Assembly: GCF_947507565.1 (NCBI RefSeq)
Contig: NC_089178.1
Coordinates: forward strand, 1,116,001 to 1,180,000
Reading direction: 5' to 3'
Length of the DNA: 64,000 nucleotides
Source: Oscarella lobularis
Taxonomy: Eukaryota; Porifera; Homoscleromorpha; Homosclerophorida; Oscarellidae
Shown here: piece by piece, positions 45,711 to 57,288 of the stretch
Layout: each line of letters begins with the position of its first letter
How positions within the stretch are numbered: position 1 is the stretch's first letter
Program-made: the position numbers and the translations under genes
Notes under the pieces: generated by a model
Seen by the model: the letters and a program-made list of their open reading frames with translations, nothing else
The model's database searches: none
Told to the model about the DNA's origin: nothing

Positions 45711-48700
45711 ATGTCTCAGCTAAAAAAGCTTCTCGGCATCAAGAAGAAGTCTCGATCGATCGATAACGTGTCGAGCGGCTCGATCGCTACTGCGGGATAC
45801 ATAAAAGTAAAGGAAAAGGAACTGCCAAAGCTACTCAAAGCGGCGTGGGTCGGCGACTTGGCAAAGCTGAAGACGATCACGTCAAAATCAGGCAAAAAAG
45901 CTGAAGACATCAATCAAATGGACAAGCAGAACAGGCAAGACTCTCTGCGCTGTGTGTACGACAAACGTTTCCCGTGGCAACGGAAACTTCATTTAGGACA
46001 GCGCTACACTTGGCGTGCGCGCGCGGCAACGCGAGAATCGTCTCTCACCTGCTCGAAAGCAAGGCGAAGACAAATCTGTGCGACAACGAAGGAAAAACGC
46101 CCCTCGTTAAAGTGAAGAGAGCCATATCGGAATGCGCGCGCATGACGAAGGGGGAGATTTTTTTTCTCTAGGCGATCGAGTGCGGCGAGAAGGAGTGCAT
46201 CAATGTCTTACTCGAGTACGGCGCCGATCCGAATGTCATCGACGTTCACGGACGATCTGCGCTTCACGTCTGCGCCGACACCGGTCGCGTCGACGTCGGC
46301 ACGGCCCTCGTCGAACGCGACGCGCGTCTCGACGCCAAGGATAAGGTGAGAGAGAGACGAAGAAGGGGAAAGACGACGGGCAAATATAGTACTGGGGTTT
46401 CTTAGAATGGTCGAACGCCGCTTCACGTCGTCACCGAAGCGCAGAATCACGATTTTGCTCGTCTCCTGCTTGACGAAGGTGCGCCCGTTGACGCTGTTGA
46501 CGGAAACGGGCGAACGGCGCTCATCATTGCTGCCAGCAACGGATTCATTGCACTCGTACGACTTTTAGTCAATTACAAGTAAGTAGTCATTTTTTATATG
46601 TACCCTGGCGGATTTCATTTTTTTTCTAGAGCTGATGGAAGAGTGAAAGACTCGCAGGGATATCGAGCGGCTGATTATGCCTTGATGAAAGGCCACACAC
46701 AGTGAGTGGTACAGGGACTGGTCGAACTGAGGTCAACGCTCTCTCTCTCCCATGCAGCGTGTCAGAGACTCTCCGTGGCTTTGAGAGTCAGACGCTATCA
46801 GCTCCTGGCAGTCGCAGACCGTCAGCTTCTTTAGCTGGATCACTGAGGTCAAACGTCGGTAGCGGCGGCGGTGGCGGCGGGGCAGGGCTACTTACACTTG
46901 GGGCTCCAGCTCTCGACCGTGGAGAAGGTAAATAAATAAATTGAATTGTGAGTGGCTAAGACCTTTCGGAATAATCGCTTTGTGTTTGCCCCAGAGCCTA
47001 GTGCTATGACCGGAGATGAGTCCAGGGATGGAAGCCGGTAAAACTGCCAAGGATTTCTTATTGTATCATTTCATGGGTCGTTGTAGAGCTTCGCTAAAGT
47101 CGTGGATGTCTTCAGATGATGAAAGCTTCGCTCAAGATGTACAGTGTATTCTGTGATGCGAAAGATTGTTATTTTTTTTTGTTTTTATAAAGAACGCGGC
47201 GGTGCAGAAAAAGCCCAATGTTGCAAGCCATTTGTTTGGGAATGGACAGGCCAAAATTGAGACGGAAGGTGGCCGAAATAATGCCTTTGAAGTTTTATCG
47301 TTATTACTACTATTTTTCTAGACTTGCAACCTAAAAAGAGTTTGCAAGCATTACCCCCTAGGGAGAGTACTGCGAAACCAAAGCCTTGGGAGTCGGTCAA
47401 CATTGGTGGATCATCAGAAGTGAGTCAAAGGAGCATTAGAGTCATTTCGACTATAGGAATTTTTTTCCAAGGAGGAAAATGGCGAAAAGTGGACGACTAG
47501 CAAAGCAACTGTAACTGTATTCACTTCACCTCCTAAAATTTCCGTCGATCGGGTGAGAAACGTTTGATTGTGCGACGAAGGTTTATAATCGTTCTACTGG
47601 CAGTCTTTTGATGATGACTTTGAAAGCGATGATGACGACGACGACGATATTGATGCTCAAGTCAATGCAGCTTTGTCCGGTACTAAGACACATAGCATCA
47701 AACGTGAAAGCGGTAGAGTCAAAGTCGATTTTTGTGATTGGCCAGTTAACTATGTGTACATTTCAGCGAACGTTTCGGAAAAGAAATTTCCTCAAGCTGC
47801 GACTGCTTCTAATGTGCAACGAACGTCCGCTGGAGGTGGACAGGGATTGGGAATTAACTATGGAGACGCTGATGACGATTTGCTTGAGTCGAGCGTGCAG
47901 ATTAGTGACGGTGACGACGACGAAGCTGCCAGTGATCTGATAAAAAACAGAGGAAAGGAACAGACGGCGCGACAAGCTGAAAATAGTACGGTAAACGGTC
48001 ACAAGAAAGAACAGGAAACCGAAGAGAAGGGAGATAACAATTCGGATGACGACTGGGACTCGGTAAGAAAAATCTGACGCAAAATGTATTTTTTTGACGT
48101 GCTTTATTCTAGGACGATGACGTGGACGACGATGACGGTGAGGAGGCTCTCTAGTCTAGTGCGACGATATATTTTTATTACACTTACTCTAGATGGCGCT
48201 TCCAATGCTCTAGCTGGATTGGGAGGCGGTTCTCTAAGCGCGGCTTTTCGAACGCCTTTCTTTCAGAAAGACAAAAACGTTGATGATGATGTTGATGATG
48301 ATGACGACGACGACGACGACGACGAGATTGAAATGATGGCCGCTCCCGCGAAGGACGTGCAGCCGCAAAGAGTTGCGAAAGCGGACGAGAAAAAAGACGT
48401 CAACGGCGCACCACCGAAGCAAGACGTCACCGCCAAGAAGTCTCAACCGATTGCACGCAACTTTGGCAGCATGATCGGTCCGGAAGATGACGACGAAGAC
48501 GATGACGATTTTGGCAGTGACAACGACGACGACGACGAAATTGAAAAGAAAATCATTGAAAAGCTTGAGAGGGAGCCCGAAGAAAGAATTGAGAAAAAAG
48601 ATCGGGTGCTCGAGAACAAAAGTCCAACGGAAAGCGACGACACGTTCACCGAGGAGCCTGCGAGCGAATGGGAAGAAGAAGAGAAAAGACGACGACAAAT

Positions 48701-51700
48701 CGACGAGCAAAAAGCGGCGAAGAGAGGCGGCCCTGGCTCGGCGGCGTCGTTGCTAAGCGAAGAAACGGCGACGGTCGTCCAGAGAACGAAGGAGTGGCAG
48801 AAAGAGAACGCTGAAGCGGAATTAGAACGCCTAAAGGAAGCGGAAGAACTCAAGCGTCTTGAAGCGGAGGAAAATTCGTGGGACGAAGAAGGAAATTCGA
48901 TTTTGGATGATTTGCTTGGAGATGGCGGCGGCGGAGGCGAGAGTCCAAACTTTGTGCGAAGTGAATCGAGTTTGTTGAGCGACGAACGAGCGCCCGTGCA
49001 CGAAGTGAGCGTGCAATTGCGTGTCACTTCCAATTCGAGTTTCGGCAGTGCGAGTCTTGAACAAGCGCTAGCCGACGTACGAGAGCGCCAAGCGACCGTC
49101 GAGGAGGAAGAGGAGACCGCACTGGCGGCCCAAGAGGAGCAATGGAAAATCGAACGAGAGAAAGAACTGCGGCGATTAGCCGATGCTGAAAAGGAGAGAC
49201 GTCGACTTGACGAGGAACGGCGACGAAAAGATGAGGAAATTGCCAAGGAGGAGGCGAGATTGGCGGAGGTGAAGCGGCAGAGAGAGACCGAGAACGCGAA
49301 ACGGGAAAAAGAACTTGCGGAGAAGCGCGAGCGCGAGGAACGCGAGCGAAAACGACGCGTCGAAGAAGAGGAGCGCGTCGCCGAAGAGGCGAAGCGACGT
49401 CGGTTGGAAGAAGAGGCGCGTGTGCGCGAGATGGAGGAGCGCGTGCGACAGCGTCAGGACGAGTTGCGTGCAATGGAGGACGAAGCGCGACGACGACGCG
49501 AGGCTGACGAAGCGCGGTGGCGCGACGAGCGCGAGGCGAGACGAAAAGAGGAGCTACGACTCGCCGAAGAAGCGGCGAAGCGGCGACAGGCGGAGGATGA
49601 GCGGTACGCCGCCGAGCAGGAGAAACGACGACGCGACGAAGAGACGCGGCGACAGCGACGCGTCGAGGAACAAGAACGATTACTTGTCGAGGAACGCGAG
49701 CGGCGACGCGTCGCCGACGCGAAGAGAGTTGAAGCCGAGCGAGAACGGCACGACGAGGAGATGAAGTTCTGGCGCGACGAGCAGGAGAAACGGGCGAAGG
49801 AGACGGCGGAACGATTGGCTCGCGAACGCGATCGGGAAGAAGCGCTGAAACAAGCGAACTACGCCGCTGTCGCTGAGATAGAGAAAACGTCGTTTGTTAC
49901 AACGAAGTATGAGACCACCTATCGTACGCTTTTACCGTGAGCGTTTTTTTTTTCTTTAGTCGGGACGATGAGCTTGATGATGCCCTTGGATTGGTGAGTA
50001 GCGGTCGCGGCCTTCCGAGTGGACTTAGCGGCGTTCCCGCGAGAAACGGCGATAGAGAAGACGATTTGACGCCAAGCGACGCCAAAGAGGCGTATTCCGG
50101 CGACGTTTCGCTCAAGTCAGATTACGAGCGCGAACTTGTCGGTGGAAGTGACGGTGAAAACGGCGTCGGGGAGAGCGAGAGCAGTCACAGTTTGCGGAGC
50201 ACCGTTTTGCCGCTTGACGCCTCTCAGAAGGCTTTCGGTCAAGGGCTTCGTTCTTCTTCGAGGCAAAGTTTTTTGGCGTCTTCGCCGCTTTTGTGTATGC
50301 AGAACGACCTAGGCGTTGATTTTCCGAGGGTGAAGGTAACTGTTGCTCTTCTAGTAACTGATGCTGGCGCCGCGTCGAGGTTGAATGAATCGCTGCGGGA
50401 GACGAAAAAAATGCTCGGCAAGGCGAACGACGCCAAATCAGCGGCGGAAATTTCGAAGCAAGAAATGAAGACGGAGTTGTTGGACTTGCGACGGTAGGGG
50501 CGCGCGTAAAGCAGTCTCGTCACTTGAAAAAACAACATCGTTTGAAGGAAATACGAGGAAATTGCCAGGGTGAAATCGACTTTGGATCAGACTCGTTTGG
50601 ATCTAGAATTAGAGGCCAGAAGCCTTAGGTATAACCAGGAATTTTCCTCATCGTTTTTTTTTCCTACGCTGAAATGTCCTAGATACAAATACGAGCAGGA
50701 GCAGGCCTCACAGCAAAGCACAGCGATGCTTCTCAGTCAAATGAAAGAACAGCTTGCTAGGGCCGAATCTCGACTTAGCCAGTTAGTGGCAGTGACTGTC
50801 TCGCCTTTTTGACAGCGTTTGTTTTTAATTCAGGGAAAGTCAGGCTAGGAGGGAAGCCGAGTTGGGGAGGAGAAACGCGGAGATTGAGCAGAGAAACGTT
50901 CAAGCTACCGCTCAGCAGGTGATTCGCTAAATGTTTAATTAATTAAAGGAGCGATTTTTCTTGCTGAATTTTTAGTTGGAAAGCCAGATGGCGGAGTTAA
51001 AACTTCAGTTAGTCAAAGAGCGCGAAGCGAGAGCTCAGGCTGAAGTGTCGCACGTCGAACGAATGAAATTGTATCAGCAAATGCAAGAAGAAGCGAAAAA
51101 GGCTGTCAATCAAAAAGTCAGCATCCCGTTTTTACTTTCCTATTCCTTGCCAGCGTTCTCTCTTTTCAGTCCTTTGCACAGAGTGACTTGCAATCTTCGA
51201 ATGAACGCTGTCTCGAGTTGCAGAAACAGCTACATGCTGTACAGGCCGAACTTCAAGTAGCGAAGCAGGCGATTGAATCGAACGAACGACTCTATAAAGA
51301 GCGGATAACTTTGACCGAAAACGAAGTCGAAACGCTAAAGGAAAAACTGCAGGACAAAACGGAACAAACGGTACAGATAAGATTTGAAGCGAAAGCGTTT
51401 TATTGACTCTTGGTCTCAGCTCAACCTCGATAAGGCGTTCATCGAGAAGCGGAGCCAATTTGATGGAAATCTAAGTGATCTTAGATCAAAAATTGTTCTC
51501 CTTGACGCTGAACTGGACAAGCAAAGAGGTCTCAAAGAAGCAATTGAAGTGGAGGTAAGTTTAGAAAGAGAAGCGTTTAGCAGTGAGTGATTTGAATTGT
51601 GATAAGGCGAGATCGCTAAAAAGTCGACTGGAATCCGCCGGTCAGGATTTAGAGCAAACGCTTGTAGTCAATCGCAATATGGAAAAGTAAAAGTCGAGCC

Positions 51701-54700
51701 AAGTATTGATTTCGTCACTAAAATTGATCTTTTGTAGGACTTTTCATCGTGAACAGGAGGAATGGAGTCAGCAGAAGTCAGCTTTGGAGAAGGAAGTGTT
51801 TCAGGCTAGAGAAGCAGCTCAAGTACCGTTCTTGCTGACTTGTCTTTGGCTATCTTTAATTTTTTTATTTTTAGGGTTCCGCTTTGCAAACTGCGTCGCT
51901 GGAGGCGAAGCTAGAATCAGCTGAAAAAGATGTGATTCGCCCGTCGATCCCTGTTGCTATTCTAACCGTACGGTTTTTGTACTGTAGCTCCAAGCCGTGC
52001 AGCTACAATTGGCTGAACGAGTGGGACAACTTGCCGTCCACGGAAAGGATTCCGAATCGAGGGACAAACAGTTAATGATACTGGAAGAAAAAGCGAAACA
52101 AGACAGAGTATGTGAACAAATAAAGAATAGGACATGCTAATCGCGAAACTACGTAGGCAACGTGTAGTCAATTGACCACGAAACTGGAAATAACAACGGA
52201 AAGGTAAACGAATGAAACGAGCCCAGTGTTAATTAAATGATAACCCATCTCGTACAGACTAACGACGAGTCAAAGTGAAAGCAGCTTTCTGAGACAGCAG
52301 TTGGATCTTGCAAACAGCAAAATAGCTGAACGCGACAGAGCGGCGCAGGAAGGACAGGTGACACAGTCGCCTATTTAATTCTCTCTCGCAAAAAGAACGC
52401 GTTGCCTTGCAGGACAAATTCACGACTCTGATCAATTCTCTTCGGAGTGACGCGGAGAAGGTGTGTGCACAGATATCCGCTCGTTATTTAACCCGGCTGT
52501 CGTAGATCAAAACGACGGGAGAGGCGAAACAGGACGACCTCCAGCAAAAAGTCGTTCAATTGAAGGAGAACTTGGCGCGAACCGAAGCGGAGAAGAGGGG
52601 GCTTGAACGAGACGTTGAACGACTTCAGAACGAGCTCAGAGACGGGCATCGGAAGCACGACATGTCCGTGGGAAGTTTAGAAAGAGCAGTCGAACTCAAA
52701 TCGAGCCTCGAAGACGTGAAGTCGCATTTGGAACAACGACTTATCGAACTGGAAAGTCAAGTGCGTGCACGTACAGTTTTAGCGTTTTCTCATGCTTCTC
52801 TGTTTCAGTTGGAAAAGGCGCTCTCTGATCTCCAACTGTCGCAACGAAAAGTATCGGACTTGTCCGAGCGACTAGCGACGTCGGAATTATCCGCAAGGGA
52901 ACTCCTTCAGAAACTACAGTCGTCGAACGAAGAGTTGATGCTCATGGGCCAGGCGAAGGTGAAAATGACACGGAGTTAGCATTAAATTTTCGTCAAAACA
53001 TCTCTCTATAGGCTGACGCGGAACGCCAAGTGAACGCTGTCGACGGAGAAAGACAGCGTGTAGAATTGACTCTTCAATCGGAGAAGGAAAAGGTGTCTGC
53101 GCTGAGAGAGGAGCTGCTAAAGGCAGAACAGGTTATTCGTGGCTGAGACGTGACCTTGGCCGGCGATTTGATCTTGAGCTTTTAGTTTCGTATTCGCTTG
53201 GAATCAAAGTGCTCCGATTTGCGATACGAAACGAACGAATTGGACGAGCAATTGAAAGTGAGCTTGTTCGGATCGGATCGACACATCGGCGACAATTGAT
53301 TTTGCGTGCTATAGGAAGCGAGGTCCGCGCACACGTTGGCTCTCAACGAAGCGGAAGAAGCGAAAGGACTGTGGGAAACGGAAGTCAAGTCTCGCTCTAA
53401 ACTGGGATTGAGAGTAAGAAGAAGTAGTAGTAGTAGACATCTGATCAAGACAATGCCTAGCCTCCTTTTATCCTTTTGCAGCTTCTCAAGTTAGAAAAGA
53501 ATCAGACGGAAATTAAGACTACTGTTGATGGGGTACGTAGGACGAGCAGTAGAATTCACGATAAAAGTGCAGTAGTCTAAATCGCGAATTTAGGAGAAGA
53601 AACGGACGCAAAAGGCGCTGGATTTGAAACGCGCTGCCGACTACAAAGTCGACGCTCTTCAGGAGAGGTTTGTTCTCGTATGGACGTGTCGTTCTTCTTC
53701 ACGATAACGCTTGATTAGAAACGCCCAGCTTCAGAAAGAACTTGGTTTAGCAAAAGGACAGTTGAAGGCGGCCAAGAAGCGACTAAGGGTACCGCATGGT
53801 ATAACATAGCGCTTTCTTTCGCCAGCATCAATTCACTAGAACTTGGAATCGGAGGAATCGAGATTGCCTGCACTGAAAGCGGAATTCCAGAGTGAAAAAA
53901 TGGTCCTCGAGAGTAATGTCAACGCTCTGAAGACCCAGGTGAACGTTTAAGTGCAGCACGCGGGACTTCCGACTTCTAGCCGAGCGTTTCTGCTTTCTAG
54001 TTGGACGAGACTCGTCGTCAGTTGAACGAAGAAGCGGAGCGACGGACAATAGGCGATTCGGCGCACGGAAGACTCGTGGAAGAGATAAAGGCGTTGAGAA
54101 ACGAGGCCATGACGAGAGATGCCAAGGAAAGGGAACAGGCTCTGGTTAGTATAAGAGGAAAAACGTTCTACCTCGCCCTCATTTGTCCTTATAAGCTTCG
54201 TCGCGAGCTTCAAAAAACGAATAGCGAACTGGAGGACGAATTGAGACGGATCAAAAATATCGTGGCCTCTGACTATGTTCCGAAGACAGACGCTGATGAA
54301 TTCAAAAAAGATATCGAGGCTGAGGTGAGAATAACGGAGCGATTGTGCCTTTGTCAGACCCGTCCGGATCAGGCTCGCATGGAATTGAATCGTCGATTGG
54401 AAGAATTGAACACCCACTTGGCTGAACAGGTAAAAACTGAAACGTTTATTGTGTTTTGACGGAACTCGGAAAGTCTTTGTGCTCTGTTATCGTAGTCCAC
54501 TGCGCGAGAAAATGTTGAAAGAATGCGGGAAGAGCAGGAAGTAAAATTGAAGAACGAGTTTGATAGAACGACCGCTAGCCTTAGAGTGCGCGCATTCTCT
54601 TGGAGTTTTTTCAGTGCAGTGATGCTGCTTTGTTTCTAGGCCGAGTTGCAGAGATTACGGACTAGTCTCCACGATGGCGAAGTCCAAAAGGAATCCGCCG

Positions 54701-55310
54701 AAGTCGAAGCGAAACGATACAAGGTACACAATGGAGTGAGTGAAAAAAATATTTTTTTTCAATCTCGTCTGTCTAAGACTCTCTACGAGAGAGAGATGCA
54801 CGAAAAAGAAAGCCTAGGCAGCGAACTACATTATGCTAAGCGAGAAAAGAGTCACACTAAAGCCAAACTCCAGTAAGTTCGTCTAAAGCCTCCCTCGTTC
54901 ACATGTCGACTCTTTTATTGCTTCAGTTCGGAAAGACGTCGAATGAAGCAGCTAGCGGACTCGTCGTCGTTCAGGTTCTCCACAGCTGATAAAACGGATA
55001 CGACAAAAGGCATCCCCTCAGTTCTTTCGGTAAGACGGATTTCCGCTCCCTACTCACTGTCTAGTACGCGTCCGTTCCCACTGAAGACGGCACAGAGATC
55101 GGACGATATCCTGGCGAGCGTTCGAGCCGAACTAGACAGGAGCGTGAGGAAGCATTTGGACGCAGGTAAGAGAGCCAAAAAAATCGAACGTTTTGATGTA
55201 ATCCTTTTTGATATAAGATACATCCACATCGTTTCCCAGCGCTCCGCTCACCGTGGGAGATCTCGGCGGTGACGGGCGATTGTCGAGTTCGAGATACCTC
55301 GCCGAATTAA
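45711..55310 (+). CDS. ANKRD26: ANKRD26-like ankyrin-repeat / giant coiled-coil protein
   Basis: ANKRD26 proteins sit at centriole distal appendages and carry N-terminal ankyrin repeats plus a long coiled coil. Start at 45711 (MSQLKKLLGIKKK). Five ankyrin repeats follow, with the human-like phrases RTALHLACARGNARIV, NLCDNEGKTPLVKAIECG, LLEYGADPNVIDVHGRSALH and GRTPLHVVTEAQNHDFARLL. A long acidic linker comes next (DDDDDDDDDEIEMM near 48320; DDDEDDDDFGSD near 48490). A charged single-helix-like stretch (ERRRKDEEIAKEEARLAE) runs from 48700 to 49900. Many short coiled-coil exons then extend to about 55250. The terminal exon is ambiguous; the phase-consistent splice ends at TAA 55308-55310. The ankyrin exon junction at 45935 uses a GC donor. 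I assume one gene; a split near 47000 cannot be fully excluded. Confidence 0.82.
45935..45996 (+). other. GC-AG intron in ANKRD26
   Basis: The exon ends AAGCAGAACAG, the intron starts GCAAGA and ends CATTTAG. Splicing yields DKQN-RTALHLACARG, the conserved start of ankyrin repeat 1 of ANKRD26. No alternative GT donor gives this. Confidence 0.85.
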
Positions 55311-55550
55311 AGCGAAATTACTTCGTTTAGTGGCCGGAATTATTTTGCTAATTAATTAATCAGGCACGACGTCACCAGGTAACGGCACAAAGTCTCTCGG
55401 AAAAGGGGCTATTTTATAAAGTTAATGGGGAGCAGGCATGTATTAGGCAGCATTACATCGATCTTTAATGGAAAGGGTAGCAAACAGCAGCTTCCACGTA
55501 AAGCATCTACAGCGTGCAACCAAACAAGCACTTTGAATGCATAAGTCTAG

Positions 55551-56252
55551 TCATGTAAATCTGAGTGCTGCCAAAGCAAGTCCGGCGGCTCCAGCAGCCA
55601 CCATTCCACCAACGGCGATCATTTTCTCCCAAGCTGTCGATCGGTCTATTCTAGGATGATTCCGAAAGTGAGCTACAAAACCGTCCTGATAACAAAAAAT
55701 CGTCACGTGACCGAGGTTAAATGAAAGGAGCCTCCTCACCCATCCGCCGTGGGCGTCGATCCACTCGGCGAGATACTCGTCGACGAAATCGGCCGTCAAT
55801 ATCGGTACGACGGCGATCATATCGTGTATTCCGTGCTTAATGCCGTGTACGGCGAACGCGCCGCTAAACGCGAATAGAGACGCTATCCGACCGTAATTGA
55901 TACCGTCGCGAAAAATCTCTCGCGTCACGTCGCTGAATGTCGATCGGATGGTGTCCGGTCGACAGGGAAGTCGATCGCACATGCTCGCGAATTCGGCGTT
56001 GTACCGTCGTTCAATTTCTCGCGCTGTTCGTCGTATCATTGCCTCGAGCGTACCGACATCAGCGGGCGCGGCCAGACGGTGCGCTGCGTCTAGAACGTCT
56101 TGCCGATAACCGTTTAGGCCGGCGACGAATGTCTCGTTCGTTTCGCATTCCTGCACGCAACGATATAGTGCGTAATCCCTAGTGAGAGTGAGCGCGCGTT
56201 TGGCAACTTGGGTGCGATGACGCCGACGTGACCGATTCGCTGATTCCATCAT
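55551..56252 (-). CDS. Bcl-2 family protein with altered BH3
   Basis: Bcl-2 family proteins control mitochondrial outer membrane permeability. Two exons (56252-55740 and 55685-55551) give 215 residues. BH1 is DGINYGRIASLFAFSGAFA (residues 116-134). BH2 is WIDAHGGW, ending at residue 171. The intron falls exactly after the GGW, the position conserved in animal Bcl-2 genes. The C-terminus has a transmembrane anchor (MIAVGGMVAAGAAGLALAAL). The BH3 region (residues 69-88, LEAMIRRTAREIERRYNAEF) aligns without gaps to BAK's BH3 but lacks the G-D core: Ala-Arg replaces Gly-Asp. The 54-bp intron is stop-free, so retention would insert 18 residues. It is tail-to-tail with ANKRD26. Whether it is pro- or anti-apoptotic cannot be told from sequence. 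Confidence 0.9.
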   Translation of the reverse strand: MMESANRSRRRHRTQVAKRALTLTRDYALYRCVQECETNETFVAGLNGYRQDVLDAAHRLAAPADVGTLEAMIRRTAREIERRYNAEFASMCDRLPCRPDTIRSTFSDVTREIFRDGINYGRIASLFAFSGAFAVHGIKHGIHDMIAVVPILTADFVDEYLAEWIDAHGGWVRRLLSFNLGHVTIFCYQDGFVAHFRNHPRIDRSTAWEKMIAVGGMVAAGAAGLALAALRFT

Positions 56253-56875
56253 TGTTGTCTGGAGAGGAGGGAGCGGGGAGAAGGAATTAGAGCCATTGGA
56301 AGGTACGACGCTACATTATATTTCGTTTGTTTTCAAGGGGAAATTTATTCGGGTTAGGGAGAGGAAAGGGGGGAGGATTCGATTGACGCCCTTGCCAATT
56401 TTAGGGGACTGCCCTTCGTTGTCTCGCTTTCACTCGACCTTTCTCCGCGCCCGGTTCTTACTTCAGATGAGAACTTAGAGCCTCAGCGGAATCGGGGGCG
56501 CTTCGCGTCCTGCTTACAGCTTATGCGGTGGAGCCAAAGAAAACCACGGGGCCTCGATCAAGTCGATCCGCATGCGCGTCCGAGTTATCATCCGGATGTT
56601 TGTCGTTCCCAAGTCTCTTGACGCACTGAAGGCAGCGCCGGCAGAGCCGTATATGGACGATTGAGTGACATATTTCTCAGATTCAGCTACGGCTGCTGTG
56701 ACCATGCTGTGACTTTCGTCCTTCAGCAAATAGGATTTAGAAGCAGGGACTTAGTCTCGTCCCTCTTACCTCATTCTCGCGTGATGCCAGCGCTTAGAAC
56801 CAGGCACAGCTTACTCATTGCTTTAGTTTCTATTTTTCTTCTGAATGGTCGAGGTGGTTTTTGGCTTTATCACAG
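56253..56875. other. Spacer with unassigned short reading frames
   Basis: About 620 bp. A minus-strand frame ending at 56514 (YVTQSSIYGSAGAAFSAS to FSLAPPHKL) looks protein-like and has a possible donor/acceptor pair upstream (GTAAGAGGG ... TGCTGAAG), but I recognise no family. The first exon of the plus-strand BH3 candidate should also lie here; I could not find a convincing ATG and donor. Confidence 0.3.
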
Positions 56876-57169
56876 ATATCGGTGACCCTAGCTAAGGACA
56901 GTCACAGCACAGTACTCAGCAAAGCAAAGCGTCTCCAAGTCGTACGAAGCATTGAATCTGTCTTGATGCCTTGGCCAGTTCCAGCGGACGGGCCGCATCT
57001 AGACGACGTTTCAGCCCACCGGCTGCTCGCTTCACAGTTGCAGGCTATCGGTGATACCATGGACAAGAAGACCTTCAATGAGGTCAAAGAAACTGAAACG
57101 TCGTCCTTTTCCGTTCAGACGGTTATAGAATTCGTCCTCGGGTTGAGGGATATATTTTGGTCTCTGTGA
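56876..57169 (+). CDS. Candidate BH3-only protein (final exon)
   Basis: A good acceptor (pyrimidine tract, then TTTATCACAG) opens a 97-codon exon ending at TGA 57167-57169. It contains LLASQLQAIGDTMDKKTFNE, which fits the BH3 rule hydrophobic-x3-L-x2-I-G-D-x-M and is close to the BID BH3 (L-x-x-V-G-D-S-M-D). No BH1 or BH2 motif follows; the tail FSVQTVIEFVLGLRDIFWSL is moderately hydrophobic. It lies between two Bcl-2 genes on the opposite strand. The N-terminal exon is unknown, although an internal ATG at 56966 could start a 67-residue protein. A competing minus-strand open frame (IPQPEDEFYNRLNGKGRRFS) covers part of the same DNA. I favour the plus strand because of the BH3 and the acceptor, but not strongly. 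Confidence 0.45.
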   Translation: MSVTLAKDSHSTVLSKAKRLQVVRSIESVLMPWPVPADGPHLDDVSAHRLLASQLQAIGDTMDKKTFNEVKETETSSFSVQTVIEFVLGLRDIFWSL

Positions 57170-57288
57170 TCCCGAAAGCTGACTGGACACCTGAAGAGAA
57201 GCATTATCTGTATTAGTACACAGTCTACCCCTTGACGTTGCCACTTCCTTCCAATTTTATCTATACTTGAATTATATATTACAGTTAA

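Noticed and set aside
48443-49473. Minus-strand Ser-rich and Arg/Pro-rich open frames
   Set aside because: Antisense of the acidic, Glu/Arg-rich ANKRD26 segment, where Glu and Arg codons read backward as Ser/Leu/Phe.
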